In this document: positions 1-9,459 of the stretch, piece after piece
Position numbering within the stretch: the first letter of the stretch is position 1
Layout: each line of letters begins with the position of its first letter
Origin: CAMPKL01 sp963805925
GTDB taxonomy: Bacteria > Acidobacteriota > Terriglobia > Bryobacterales > UBA6623
Assembly: GCA_963805925.1 (NCBI GenBank)
Contig: CAWDWB010000003.1
Location: 1,736,001-1,800,000, forward strand
DNA length: 64,000 nt
Direction: 5' to 3'
Notes under the pieces: generated by a model
Database searches by the model: none
What the model saw: only the letters and a program-made list of their open reading frames with translations
What the model was told of the DNA's origin: nothing
Program-made: the position numbers and the translations under genes

Positions 1-284
1 TGCGCCCGCGGCGACCACACTGCCGGGCCACGGCTCGTATTGAGCAGCCGGAACTGGATGCCGACCGCATCGGCGGCCAGGCCCATCACGCCGCCGAGAG
101 CATCGATCTCCCGCACCAAATGTCCCTTGGCAATCCCGCCGATAGCCGGATTGCAAGACATCTGCGCGATCAAGTCCGCATTCAGTGTAATGATCGCCGA
201 CCGCAAGCCCATGCGCGCGGCGACGGTCGCGGCCTCACAGCCGGAATGTCCCGCGCCCACCACGACCACGTCGTAGCGCTCCAT
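1..284 (-). CDS. mnmG: tRNA uridine-5-carboxymethylaminomethyl synthesis protein MnmG (5' part only)
   Basis: The reverse strand encodes the N-terminus of the FAD-dependent MnmG (GidA), which with MnmE modifies U34 of certain tRNAs. The dinucleotide-binding motif VVVGAGHSGCEAA follows the start at once, and the family signatures QMSCNPAIGGIAKGHL and REIDALGG are intact. The gene runs off the window's left edge, so only about 95 residues of an expected 610-630 are present. The start at 284 gives the usual short leader before the FAD motif; an in-frame ATG at 299 is the alternative. No clear ribosome binding site separates them. It is divergent from purD. Confidence 0.93.
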   Translation of the reverse strand, partial: MERYDVVVVGAGHSGCEAATVAARMGLRSAIITLNADLIAQMSCNPAIGGIAKGHLVREIDALGGVMGLAADAVGIQFRLLNTSRGPAVWSPRA

Positions 285-299
285 CGCATTGATTCGCAT

Positions 300-479
300 A
301 GGGTTCTGCGCGAAGAGGCAGTCACCTCATTGTATCCCGCTCGCAGCCGGCTGCCAACGGGGATGGTCCCTTTGTCCTATATTACTGATTCTAAACGATT
401 TATATGCGATTGAGGCGCGGCTTCGGTCTAGGCCTTCTTCCTTGTTATCCTAGTTGGTCACATTCATTGCAGCCTCCCC
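300..479. promoter_or_regulatory. Divergent intergenic region mnmG/purD with a possible extended -10
   Basis: This 180-base gap separates mnmG (leftward) and purD (rightward). On the plus strand TGTTATCCT at 443-451 resembles an extended -10 element and sits about 30 bases before purD. No convincing -35 is visible. The bases just before the purD ATG (CAGCCTCCCC) contain no Shine-Dalgarno sequence. I see no PurR box or riboswitch. Confidence 0.3.
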
Positions 480-1754
480 ATGAAAGCACTTGTAATCGGC
501 GGCGGCGGCCGGGAACACGCCCTGGCCTGGAAGCTCTCGCAAGCTCCATCCATCACGGCCGTCTATGCCACGCCCGGCAATGCCGGTATCGCCATGGACG
601 TTTCCTGCATTCCCGGCGACACCGCAGACCCGGGGGAAATGGCCGCGCTTGCCGAAACTCTGGGCATTGACTTCACCGTCGTTGGCCCTGAGGCTCCGCT
701 CGTCGCTGGCGTTGTCGACGCTTTCCAGGCCAAGGGCCTGCCGATCGTCGGCCCAAGTCAAGCTGCCGCCCAACTCGAAGCCAGCAAGGTCTTCTGCAAA
801 CGCTTTCTCGAAGAGTTCCACATCCCGACCGCCGCCGCCGAGACAGTCGAAACCGTCGAAGAGCTCGACGCCGCCCTCGAAAAGATCGGCGTTCCGGTCG
901 CCCTCAAAGCCGATGGCCTGGCAGCGGGAAAGGGCGTCATCTTGGCTGACGATCTCGAGACCGCCAAAGCTGAGGGCCGCCGCCTGCTCTCGGGCGAAGC
1001 CGTCGGCGCTGCGGGGCAACGCCTGCTGGTCGAACAATTCCTGGTGGGCCGCGAAGTCAGTTTCATCGTACTGACGGACGGCGAGCGCACCTTCGAGTTC
1101 CGTGCCACCCAAGACCACAAAGCCGCCTACGACGGCGACAAAGGACCCAATACCGGCGGCATGGGCGCTTACTGCGTCGACAGCATCCTCTCCGAAGATC
1201 TGCGCAAGGTCGTCATGGACACGATCATCGAGCCTTCGCTGGCCGGCATGTGCTCGCGCGGCTCAACGTTCCAAGGCTTCCTCTACTGCGGCCTGATGAT
1301 GACCGCCGACGGCCCCAAGGTCCTCGAATACAACGTGCGCATGGGCGACCCCGAGACGCAGCCGCTGCTCTATCGCATGAATGGCGATTTCGGCGAACTG
1401 CTTGCCTCCGCCGCGCGCGGCGCGCTCGATCCCTCGCTAGTCGGTTGGCGCGACGGCGCCACGGCTTGCGTTGTATTGGCTTCGGGCGGATATCCGGGCG
1501 ACTACGAGAAAGGCAAGCGCATCACAGGCGTCGCCGAAGCCGACGCGACCGGTGCCAAGGTCTTCCACGCCGGGACCATGCTCCGCGAAGGCAAGTTGGT
1601 CACCTCCGGCGGCAGAGTACTTGGCGTAACAGCCGGAGGAGCGGATCTTGCCTCCGCACTCTCCGGTGCCTATCGCGCCGTCGAGACGATTTCGTTTGAA
1701 GGCGTCCAGTTCCGCTCCGACATCGGTAGTAAAGGCCTCAAGCAACAGTCATGA
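480..1754 (+). CDS. purD: Phosphoribosylamine-glycine ligase
   Basis: PurD joins glycine to phosphoribosylamine using ATP, the second step of purine synthesis. The 424-residue length is normal. Visible signatures are the N-terminal GGGGREHALAWKL motif, the ATP-grasp stretch around ALKADGLAAGKGV (about residues 140-152) and the late motifs NTGGMGAY and RMGDPETQ. The start at 480 places the GGGGREHA motif at residue 7, as in other PurD proteins, although no good ribosome binding site precedes it. The stop overlaps the next gene in an ATGA, which implies translational coupling to an unrelated oxidoreductase. guaB, another purine gene, lies 4 kb away on the other strand. Confidence 0.96.
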   Translation: MKALVIGGGGREHALAWKLSQAPSITAVYATPGNAGIAMDVSCIPGDTADPGEMAALAETLGIDFTVVGPEAPLVAGVVDAFQAKGLPIVGPSQAAAQLEASKVFCKRFLEEFHIPTAAAETVETVEELDAALEKIGVPVALKADGLAAGKGVILADDLETAKAEGRRLLSGEAVGAAGQRLLVEQFLVGREVSFIVLTDGERTFEFRATQDHKAAYDGDKGPNTGGMGAYCVDSILSEDLRKVVMDTIIEPSLAGMCSRGSTFQGFLYCGLMMTADGPKVLEYNVRMGDPETQPLLYRMNGDFGELLASAARGALDPSLVGWRDGATACVVLASGGYPGDYEKGKRITGVAEADATGAKVFHAGTMLREGKLVTSGGRVLGVTAGGADLASALSGAYRAVETISFEGVQFRSDIGSKGLKQQS

Positions 1755-2767
1755 GAGTTGGACTGATCGGAACCGGCGCTATCGCCCACAAGCATGCCCA
1801 GGCCTACGCCGAGCTGGGCTACAAGCTGGCGGGCGCCGCCAACCGCAATGCAGACAAGGGCCGCGCCTACGCCCAGCAATACGGCGCCAAGTTCTTCGCC
1901 GATTGGCGAGACCTATTGAGTAGCTCCGACCTCGACTACGTCGACGTCTGCACCTTCCCTGACTCGCATCTTGAAATCGTCCGCGCTTGCGCGGCACAGG
2001 GCCGTTCCGTGCTTCTGCAGAAGCCCATGGACCTGACGTTGGAGGCCTGCTGCGAGATGATCCGCCTCGCAGCTGAAGCCGACATCCGCCTTGGCGTCGT
2101 CAGCCAGCACCGTTTTGACGACAGCACCATCTTCCTCAAAAAAGCGCTAACGGACGGACGCCTCGGACGCCTCTTGCAGGCCGACGGCTACGCCAAATGG
2201 CACCGACCACAGAGCTACTACGACCGTAGCGGTAAGGGAACTTGGGACGTTGAAGGCGGCGGCGCTCTGATCAACCAAGGCATCCACACCGTCGACGTGC
2301 TCATGTACCTGGCCGGCCGCGCCCGGTCAATCGCAGCCAACTGGCAGCTTGCCGCCGCCCACGAGATGGAGGCCGAAGACGTCGTCAACGGTTTGCTGAC
2401 CTTCGCCGGCGGCGCCACCGGCGTCATCCAGGCTTCGACGGCCTTCTGGCCCGGATATCCCGAGCGCATCGAACTCCACGGAACAAAAGGGACCGCCGTG
2501 ATCGAAGGCGACCGGCTCACCCGTTGGGACGTTCAAGGCGACCCCGGCGACGACGCTCCGATTCAAGCTGCGGCGGATGCCTCCGGCGCTTCGGACCCGA
2601 TGGCCATCCCCATCGAGAACCTCAAGCGCAACTTCGCCAACTTCGGCCAGGCGGTCGCCGCTGGCACAGCGCCGCTCATTGACGGTGAAGAAGGCTTAGC
2701 GGCGCTCGAGATCGTTCTGGGCGTCTACCAGGCCGCTCGATCCGGTACGACTGTTCATTTGGCCTAA
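1751..2767 (+). CDS. Gfo/Idh/MocA-family NAD(P)-dependent oxidoreductase
   Basis: This 338-residue protein has the Rossmann start GLIGTGAIAHKHAQAYAELG, a QKPMDLT stretch in the place of the usual EKP motif, and the family's C-terminal alpha/beta domain with GGGALINQGIHTVD. Such enzymes oxidise or reduce sugars and cyclitols, sugar phosphates or their derivatives; the substrate cannot be read from sequence. It overlaps purD by four bases (ATGA), so the two are probably co-transcribed. It faces the convergent UxaA-family dehydratase, which could hint at sugar-acid catabolism, but the two are not in one operon. Confidence 0.85.
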   Translation: MRVGLIGTGAIAHKHAQAYAELGYKLAGAANRNADKGRAYAQQYGAKFFADWRDLLSSSDLDYVDVCTFPDSHLEIVRACAAQGRSVLLQKPMDLTLEACCEMIRLAAEADIRLGVVSQHRFDDSTIFLKKALTDGRLGRLLQADGYAKWHRPQSYYDRSGKGTWDVEGGGALINQGIHTVDVLMYLAGRARSIAANWQLAAAHEMEAEDVVNGLLTFAGGATGVIQASTAFWPGYPERIELHGTKGTAVIEGDRLTRWDVQGDPGDDAPIQAAADASGASDPMAIPIENLKRNFANFGQAVAAGTAPLIDGEEGLAALEIVLGVYQAARSGTTVHLA

Positions 2768-2782
2768 CGAGGGCCCGCCTCG
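2768..2782. terminator. Short hairpin between convergent genes
   Basis: CGAGG at 2768-2772 pairs with CCTCG at 2778-2782 around a five-base loop, exactly between the two convergent stop codons. There is no T-tract on either strand, so it is at best a weak bidirectional terminator. Confidence 0.25.
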
Positions 2783-2783
2783 G

Positions 2784-4340
2784 CTAAAGCGTTGGTCCAA
2801 TCCGCCAGGTGACGAACTCGCGGTGGCCTAGCTCTTCGCTGAAGGTCTTGCGGCCCGACGCGGTGTCCAGGATGAAGCGGTAAATCCGCTCGCCTAATTC
2901 GGGGATCGTCTCTTCGCCGTCCGGCACCGTGCCGGCGTTGATGTCCATGTCTTCGGTCATGAACTTTCCAGTTTTCGAGTTCGAGGCGATCTTGATCACC
3001 GGTACGCTGGGGAAGCCGAAGCAGCTCCCGCGACCGGTCGTAAAGATGCACAGATTCGCTCCGCCCGCGGCCATGCCGGTTACCGACGGCGGATCGTAGC
3101 CCGGCGTATTCATAAAGACGAAGCCCGTCTTATCAATGCGCTCGGCGTAGTCGTACACGGCGGTCAGGTTCGAGGAGCCGGCCTTGGCCGCCGCGCCCAG
3201 CGACTTCTCGGCAATGTTCGTCAGACCGCCCGCCTTGTTGCCCGGAGACGGATTGGAATCAAACGTTCCGGCGTCTTTGAAGCGGCCGACATAGTCCAGA
3301 TACCAGTCGATGATGTCCAGCAGCCGTTGACCGACTTCGCGGCTCACCGCTCGGCGAGTCAACAAATGCTCGGCGCCGTAAACCTCGGTTGTCTCCGAGA
3401 GGCAAACCGTGCCGCCCTGCTTGACCAACAGATCGGAGAAATAGCCCGTCCCCGGATTCGCCGAGATCCCTGAGAAGGCATCCGAACCGCCGCACTCGAG
3501 ACCCACCACAAGTTTCGAAACCGGGCAGACGACCCGTTCGAACGAGCCGACTTCTTCGATCAACTCGCGCACGGCCTTGACGCTGTCCTGTACCGCCAGC
3601 CGCGTACCGCCGCTCTCCTGCAGCGTGAAACCGCGGCGCGGCGCGGCGTAGTTCCGCTCGGCGCCCTCGCGCATGTAGTAACCGATCTGGTTGACTTCGC
3701 AGCCCAGCCCGACGACGACCGCACCGACGATATTCGGGTGGTCGACCACGCCGTCGATTGTGCGCTTCAGAAAGTCCATGTCCGGCCCAGCCGACTTTCC
3801 GCAGCCGTCGCCGTGTGGGAACGAGACCACGCCGTCGATGCCGGTCCCGCCAAAATCATGGTTCTCGAAGGCGGCGGCGACCTTGTCCACGACGAACGCC
3901 GAGCAATTGCTGGCGCCGACTACCGCGATGTAGTTGCGCGTACCGACCCGTCCGTCCGGACGCGGGTAGCCCATGAAGGTGTTCTCTTTCAGGAGCGGGA
4001 TGTGCGGCAGATCGGTAAGCGCCGTACCGAACTCGTAATTCTTCTTGCCGATGTCCCAGGTCAGGTTGTGCGTGTGCACGAGCGAGCCGGGCTGGATCGT
4101 CTCCGCTGCGACGCCGATCTCGACGCCGTACTTGTAGACCACGGCGCCCTTGGCGATCTCGCGGACGGCGACCTTGTGCCCGGCGCCGATGGGCTGCCGC
4201 ACCTGGATCGAGGCGCCCTCAAAGGCGACGACTTCGCCTTCAGGCAGCGACGCTCGGGCGACGACGACATTGTCGTCCGGGTGCAAACGAATGAACGGAT
4301 TTTCGGGGACGACCGTCGGTCCCAAGGTGACGAGAGACAT
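2784..4340 (-). CDS. UxaA-family sugar-acid dehydratase (altronate/galactarate dehydratase type)
   Basis: The 518-residue protein has the two-part build of UxaA and GarD. A small N-terminal SAF-like domain (about residues 15-95) precedes a large dehydratase domain containing FPHGDGCG (near residue 190), GLGCEVNQIGYY, LECGGSDAFSGISANP and the C-terminal TTGRGSCFG region. Family members remove water from altronate, galactarate or related sugar acids using a metal. The exact substrate is not clear. The gene stands alone, convergent with the Gfo/Idh gene and divergent from a secreted unknown. Confidence 0.85.
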   Translation of the reverse strand: MSLVTLGPTVVPENPFIRLHPDDNVVVARASLPEGEVVAFEGASIQVRQPIGAGHKVAVREIAKGAVVYKYGVEIGVAAETIQPGSLVHTHNLTWDIGKKNYEFGTALTDLPHIPLLKENTFMGYPRPDGRVGTRNYIAVVGASNCSAFVVDKVAAAFENHDFGGTGIDGVVSFPHGDGCGKSAGPDMDFLKRTIDGVVDHPNIVGAVVVGLGCEVNQIGYYMREGAERNYAAPRRGFTLQESGGTRLAVQDSVKAVRELIEEVGSFERVVCPVSKLVVGLECGGSDAFSGISANPGTGYFSDLLVKQGGTVCLSETTEVYGAEHLLTRRAVSREVGQRLLDIIDWYLDYVGRFKDAGTFDSNPSPGNKAGGLTNIAEKSLGAAAKAGSSNLTAVYDYAERIDKTGFVFMNTPGYDPPSVTGMAAGGANLCIFTTGRGSCFGFPSVPVIKIASNSKTGKFMTEDMDINAGTVPDGEETIPELGERIYRFILDTASGRKTFSEELGHREFVTWRIGPTL

Positions 4341-4430
4341 GGTTTAACGAAGCGCTCGCTTCATTCCGTATCTTCCCAGATTTCCGCGCCAAGGGAACAT
4401 TTGGCCGAGGCTGTGCGTCTTTGCCTGCAT

Positions 4431-5789
4431 ATGCGCTGGCCTTTGCTGTTTGCTTTGGCGCTTGCCGCCTCTACGGCTGCTTTCCCCTACGCGACGTTCT
4501 CCTACTCATTTAGCCACTATGAACAGGCGCCAGTGCTAGTCGTCGGCCGGGTGCTTGAGATACAACTCGGCGCCGTCGTCAACGAGCCGGGCATCTCACC
4601 CAACCGGGAGATAAGAGAAGCGACCGCGACCGTAGAGGTGTTGCGCTCAAGGTCGTCAGACGACGAGCTTTCGGCCCCGAGCGTCGGCCAGAGGATGTTG
4701 CTGCGCATCTACCGGCACGTGGATGGAGAGTACCGGTCGATGCACGGCCCCTCACTCCCGCGAGTCGACGAAGGCCGTACCTACGTCTTCCCGCTCCGCG
4801 CCCGCGAGGGCGCCCTGTGGCGGTTGGCGGGCGAGATCGGCGAGCTATCGACGCTTGTGGCGACCGCCGAGGCCCTAAATAGCGTTCAGCCGCATGCCAA
4901 TCTTCGGGACATTCTCCTCAACGAAGTTGTCGGCGCCCTTGTCCAGGGAACTGCTGAGGAGGTGCGCGACAGTGCGAGAGAATTGCATGACTTCATTGGC
5001 GAAGAACAAGCACCGGACTTCTTCGCCTGTCTCGAAGCCGCCATCGGCCAGGATGCCCCACGGCTTGCCCGCGTCGAGGTGCTCTACTCCTTTGGTCAGC
5101 CGATCTTCCGCGGCCCTGGCGAAACCATTGTCGATCCGCCCCTCGATGTCGCCAAGTGGGCCTCCGAGCGGCTGGCCCGCTCTCCGCAACGAGCTCGCCT
5201 GCTTGCTGAAGCGGTCCTAGAAAACATGGAGCTTGCCTACCAGGCCGCTCCCTTGCTGGAAGCTGCAGACCGCGAGCGGCTAATCCCCGGCCTGCGTGAG
5301 GCGTTACAGGAAGGGCGCGTCGGCGCCCTGTACCTAGCCTGGGAACTGATGCGCATGGAACACCTGGAGTTGGCACCCGAGGCCAAGGCGCGAGCGTTCG
5401 AGATCGCCGACGATCCCACCCTCGACGGCCAAGAATTACAGATGGCCGGCCGCGTGATTGGCGAGCGCGGCTCCGCGGCCGAACAGAAAGCCTATGCGCT
5501 ACTAGTGCGCAAGTACCGAGATGCCGATCCGAACTTCTATAGCCGTCTCTGGCAATCGGCCAGTTTCGAAGGCGCCAAGAATGCCGGATACGTTCTGGCG
5601 GTTGTCCTTGAAGACCAACGAATCGCTTTTCGCGATATCCGCTACGCTGACTTGGCCGCTGGCGCTTTGCAGCGCCAAACAGGCGAAGACTTCGGCGTTG
5701 TGAATGATGCGCCCCTATTCGCCCGCGACAGGTCCATTGCCCGTGCCCTGGCCTGGCTGCGTGAACACGGCTATACCCAAGAGCCCTAG
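4431..5789 (+). CDS. Secreted protein of unknown function
   Basis: I do not recognise this 452-residue protein. From the ATG at 4431 it begins MRWPLLFALALAASTAA, a typical signal peptide, and this is why I chose that start over much longer in-frame extensions that run antisense to the dehydratase gene. The first 130 mature residues look like a beta-rich domain (VVGRVLEIQLGAVV, QRMLLRIYRHV). The rest is Leu/Ala/Glu-rich helical sequence that could form HEAT-like repeats. The stop codon TAG shares the palindrome CTAG with the stop of guaB on the opposite strand. Confidence 0.75.
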   Translation: MRWPLLFALALAASTAAFPYATFSYSFSHYEQAPVLVVGRVLEIQLGAVVNEPGISPNREIREATATVEVLRSRSSDDELSAPSVGQRMLLRIYRHVDGEYRSMHGPSLPRVDEGRTYVFPLRAREGALWRLAGEIGELSTLVATAEALNSVQPHANLRDILLNEVVGALVQGTAEEVRDSARELHDFIGEEQAPDFFACLEAAIGQDAPRLARVEVLYSFGQPIFRGPGETIVDPPLDVAKWASERLARSPQRARLLAEAVLENMELAYQAAPLLEAADRERLIPGLREALQEGRVGALYLAWELMRMEHLELAPEAKARAFEIADDPTLDGQELQMAGRVIGERGSAAEQKAYALLVRKYRDADPNFYSRLWQSASFEGAKNAGYVLAVVLEDQRIAFRDIRYADLAAGALQRQTGEDFGVVNDAPLFARDRSIARALAWLREHGYTQEP

Positions 5790-7258
5790 CGTTCGACCTG
5801 GTAGTTGGGCGCTTCCTTCGAAATCACCACGTCATGGACGTGCGCTTCGCGCAAGCCTGCAGACGAAATCTTGATGAACCGTGTCTTCTCGCGCAGCTCT
5901 TGAATCGTCTGGCAGCCGCAGTAGCCCATGCCCGCACGAAGGCCGCCGACCAATTGGTGGATTAGGTCGCCCAATAGGCCCTTGTAGGGCACACGGCCCT
6001 CGATGCCTTCCGGGACCAGCTTGCCTCCTGCGGTCGCTTCTTGTCCGTAGCGCTCGGCCCCGCCAGCCACGCCCTCGGTCATCGCGCCCAGCGACCCCAT
6101 GCCGCGGTAGGTTTTGTAGGTCCGTCCTTGATAGAGCACGCGCTCGCCCGGGCTTTCTTCGGCGCCGGCCAACAAACTGCCGATCATCACGCAGTGCCCG
6201 CCCGCCGCGATCGCCTTGGTGACGTCGCCCGAGAACTTGATGCCGCCGTCGGAGATAATCGGCACGCCGCTGTCCTTCGCCGCCGCCGCGCACTCCGCCA
6301 CGGCGGTAATTTGCGGTACGCCGGCGCCCGACACCACGCGCGTCGTGCAGATCGAGCCAGGACCGATGCCCACTTTGACGGCATCCACTTCGAGCCGAAT
6401 CAGGTCGCGAACCGCGTCTCCGGTCGCCACGTTGCCGGCGACGATCTGTACTTCCGGCAGCGCTTTTCGTAACGCCTTGACGGCATCCATCACGCGCTTG
6501 GAATGACCGTGAGCGGTATCAATTCCGATTACGTCGACCTGCTGCTTCATCAACTCCTGGGCGCGCTCCAAGTAGTCGCCCGTCGCGCCGACAGCCGCTC
6601 CGACCAGCAATCGGCCGCGATCATCCTTGGCGGCCAGTGGGTAGTCGCGCTTCTTCTGGATGTCCTTGACCGTAATGAGGCCTTTGAGGACGTAGTCGTC
6701 ATCCACTACCGGCAGTTTCTCGATGCGGTGCGTATGGAGAATCTTCTCCGCGTCTTCCAACGTCGTGCCGATGCTCGCCGTAACGAGATCTTCCTTCGTC
6801 ATGACGTCCGCAATGCGCTGATCGAAGTTCTTCTCGAATCGCAGATCGCGGTTGGTCAGAATGCCGACCAGTTTTCCGTTTTGCGTGACCGGGACGCCCG
6901 AAATGCTGTAGCGCTCCATCACGGCAAGCGCGTCATGGATGCTCTGCTCGGGAGAAATTGTGATTGGATCGACGATCATGCCGCTCTCAGAACGCTTCAC
7001 GCGATCCACTTCCTCCGCCTGCCTGGCAATCGGCATGTTCCGGTGAATAAACGCTAGACCGCCTTGGCGGGCCAGGGCGATCGCAAGACGGAATTCGCTC
7101 ACCGTATCCATCGCCGCACTAACGATCGGGATGTTCAGCTCGATCTTGCGGGTGAGGATCGTGCGGGTATCCGTCTCGGCGGGGATGACGGCGGAGTAGG
7201 CGGGCAGCAGCAAAACATCGTCAAATGTCAGCGCTTCGGGCAGTGGCTCTTGAACCAT
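5786..7258 (-). CDS. guaB: Inosine-5'-monophosphate dehydrogenase
   Basis: GuaB oxidises IMP to XMP with NAD, the committed step to GMP. The 490-residue protein is full length. The barrel begins with TFDDVLLLPAYSAV, two CBS domains lie at about residues 95-205, the catalytic cysteine loop reads GPGSICTTRVVSGAGVPQ, and the flap motif YRGMGSLGAM is present. The start at 7258 is supported by a promoter only five bases upstream (see 7264-7293), which implies a leaderless mRNA. The gene overlaps the stop of the convergent secreted protein by four bases. Confidence 0.97.
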   Translation of the reverse strand: MVQEPLPEALTFDDVLLLPAYSAVIPAETDTRTILTRKIELNIPIVSAAMDTVSEFRLAIALARQGGLAFIHRNMPIARQAEEVDRVKRSESGMIVDPITISPEQSIHDALAVMERYSISGVPVTQNGKLVGILTNRDLRFEKNFDQRIADVMTKEDLVTASIGTTLEDAEKILHTHRIEKLPVVDDDYVLKGLITVKDIQKKRDYPLAAKDDRGRLLVGAAVGATGDYLERAQELMKQQVDVIGIDTAHGHSKRVMDAVKALRKALPEVQIVAGNVATGDAVRDLIRLEVDAVKVGIGPGSICTTRVVSGAGVPQITAVAECAAAAKDSGVPIISDGGIKFSGDVTKAIAAGGHCVMIGSLLAGAEESPGERVLYQGRTYKTYRGMGSLGAMTEGVAGGAERYGQEATAGGKLVPEGIEGRVPYKGLLGDLIHQLVGGLRAGMGYCGCQTIQELREKTRFIKISSAGLREAHVHDVVISKEAPNYQVER

Positions 7259-7263
7259 AACGA

Positions 7264-7293
7264 ATTATCCCGAACACTACAGCCGAGAGGCAA
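7264..7293 (-). promoter_or_regulatory. Probable guaB promoter with leaderless start
   Basis: On the minus strand TTGCCT (7293-7288) and GATAAT (7269-7264) are separated by 18 bases. The -10 ends five bases before the guaB ATG, so transcription would start at or next to the A of the start codon. No Shine-Dalgarno sequence could then exist. Confidence 0.55.
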
Positions 7294-7338
7294 GGAACGG
7301 ACAAACCGAGTCGCCTGATATCCTCGGTGAACCGAGCC

Positions 7339-9459
7339 ATGTCATCCGAATTGCGCCCCGCGAACGCGCTCATCCACGAGACGAGCCCCTATCTGCTGCA
7401 GCACGCCTATAACCCGGTGGCCTGGCTCCCGTGGGGCGCAGAAGCGCTCAGCCGCGCCAAGCAAGAGAACAAACCGATCTTTCTCAGCATCGGCTACGCG
7501 GCCTGCCATTGGTGCCACGTCATGGAACACGAAAGTTTCGAAGACGCCGAGGTCGCCGCCCAACTGAACGCGGATTTCATCCCCGTTAAGGTCGATCGCG
7601 AAGAGCGGCCCGATCTCGATGAGATCTATATGTCGGCCACCATGGTCTTTACCGGCGGGCACGGCGGATGGCCCATGAGCGTCTTCCTCGCGCCCGACCT
7701 ACGGCCGCTCTACGCCGGGACTTACTTCCCCAAAGACAACGCCTACGGACGCCCTGGCTTCAGGACCGTCCTCGCCGCCATCGCCAAGCGCTGGCGCGAA
7801 ACTCCCGACGCGTTGCTTGCTGACAGCGACCAAGTCGTTGAGGTCGTCGAGCGGCTGCACACCGCAGGCCAACCGACCGAACTGATTACTGACGAACAGA
7901 TCGCCGTCGCGGCCGACGCCTTATGCCGCGCTTTCGATGCGTCTAACGGCGGTATCCCCAGCGGCTCCAATCGCTTTCCGCCCTCGATGGCCATGGATCT
8001 GCTCTTGCGCCGCTACGTTATTGACCGCGATCCGAAGAAACTCGCCGCCGTCGAGTTGACCCTCAAAAAGATGGGCAACGGCGGCATCTACGACCATCTC
8101 GGCGGCGGAATCTGCCGCTACTCAACCGACCCGAAGTGGTTCGTGCCGCACTTTGAAAAGATGCTCTACGACCAGGCGCTCGTTGCTCCGATCCTTGTCG
8201 AAGGCATGCAGGCGATCGGACGCGAAGACCTCAAGCGGCTCTGCGTCGATCGAGCACGCGGCATCTGCGACTACGTCTTACGCGATCTCACCAGCCCGGA
8301 CGGCGGCTTCTACTCCAGCGAAGACGCTGACAGCGAAGGCCTAGAAGGCAAGTTCTATCTGTGGACCGTCGAACAGATCCGCGAACTGCTCGACGAGTCC
8401 GCCGCCGCCGTCTTCTGCTCGCACTACGGCGTGAGCGAGTTCGGCAACTGGAGTCATCCCGGCGATGAGCATGTGCCCCACGGACCGAAGAACATCCTCC
8501 ATGTGGCGCGCAGCGTCGAGACCATCGCCCGCCTCACTGAGATCGATGCAGAGACGATCCGCGCCAGTTTGGAAGAATCCCGCCGCACGCTCTTCATCGC
8601 GCGAGAAAGCCGCATACGCCCCGGCCTCGACGACAAGATCCTTTGCGGCTGGAACGGCTTGATGATTGGGGCACTGGCCAAGGTCGGCGCCGCGCTGGAC
8701 GAACCTCGCTATATCACCGGAGCCAACCGCGCTGCCGATTTCCTGCTCGATCGCCTACGCGTCGACGGTCGCCTGATGGCCACTTTCGGCAAGGGTCAAG
8801 CCCGACTCAAGGCCTATGCCTCGGACTACGCGTTTGTCGTCGAAGGCCTCTTAGCGCTCTACGAAGCCGGCGGCGAGTTCACTCGCGTCCGCCAAGCGGT
8901 CGAGCTGATCGATGTCGCCCTCGCCCACTACTGGGATTCGTCGTCCGGCGGCTTCTACATGACCGGAGACGATCACGAAGGTCTGCTTGTCCGCAGTATG
9001 ACGTCTCAAGACGGAGCGACGCCTTCGGCAAATTCCACCATGGCCCGCAACCTGCTGCGTCTCGCCATGCTGTTAGGTCGCGCCGACTACGCCAATCACG
9101 CCGTGGCCATCCTGCGGCTGTTCGGCGATGCGGCCGCCAACCAACCCTTCCAGAGCGAGCGGATGCTGACCGCAGCCATGGAACAAGCCGACGGGTTCAT
9201 CGAGATCGTCATCCTGGGAGAAACCTCGGAAACGCAGGCCCTGTTGCGCGAGGTCCATTCCCGCCACCTGCCCAACAAGTTCATCGCCCAAATCGACCCG
9301 TCAAACCTCCAGGAGGTCAAGGAACTACCCTTGTTCCGTGGCCGGGCCCTGCTCGAAGGCCAACCGACTGCCTATGTCTGCCGCAATTTCACTTGCCGCC
9401 AACCCGTCACCAGTCCCGAAGACCTGGCCCGCGAGTTGCACTCCTTCGGCCCTAGGTGA
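7339..9459 (+). CDS. Thioredoxin-fold protein of the YyaL/SSP411 (spermatogenesis-associated protein 20) family
   Basis: This 706-residue protein starts with a thioredoxin-like domain (PANALIHETSPYLLQHAYNPV, then the redox-type motif GYAACHWCHVMEHESF near residues 55-70) followed by an alpha/alpha-barrel region typical of the family (GGIYDHLGGGICRYSTD, FEKMLYDQA, SSEDADSEG). The family is widespread but its biochemical role is not firmly known. The ATG at 7339 is preferred; a GTG at 7327 would add four residues. Its 3' end overlaps the convergent PilZ gene by eight bases. Confidence 0.88.
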   Translation: MSSELRPANALIHETSPYLLQHAYNPVAWLPWGAEALSRAKQENKPIFLSIGYAACHWCHVMEHESFEDAEVAAQLNADFIPVKVDREERPDLDEIYMSATMVFTGGHGGWPMSVFLAPDLRPLYAGTYFPKDNAYGRPGFRTVLAAIAKRWRETPDALLADSDQVVEVVERLHTAGQPTELITDEQIAVAADALCRAFDASNGGIPSGSNRFPPSMAMDLLLRRYVIDRDPKKLAAVELTLKKMGNGGIYDHLGGGICRYSTDPKWFVPHFEKMLYDQALVAPILVEGMQAIGREDLKRLCVDRARGICDYVLRDLTSPDGGFYSSEDADSEGLEGKFYLWTVEQIRELLDESAAAVFCSHYGVSEFGNWSHPGDEHVPHGPKNILHVARSVETIARLTEIDAETIRASLEESRRTLFIARESRIRPGLDDKILCGWNGLMIGALAKVGAALDEPRYITGANRAADFLLDRLRVDGRLMATFGKGQARLKAYASDYAFVVEGLLALYEAGGEFTRVRQAVELIDVALAHYWDSSSGGFYMTGDDHEGLLVRSMTSQDGATPSANSTMARNLLRLAMLLGRADYANHAVAILRLFGDAAANQPFQSERMLTAAMEQADGFIEIVILGETSETQALLREVHSRHLPNKFIAQIDPSNLQEVKELPLFRGRALLEGQPTAYVCRNFTCRQPVTSPEDLARELHSFGPR

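Noticed and set aside
450..1118. 222-residue frame opposite purD
   Set aside because: It is fully antisense to a conserved gene and shows no family motif.
3738..4430. Long in-frame N-terminal extension of the secreted protein at 4431
   Set aside because: It runs antisense to the UxaA-family gene and reads like a shadow; the signal peptide at 4431 marks the real start.
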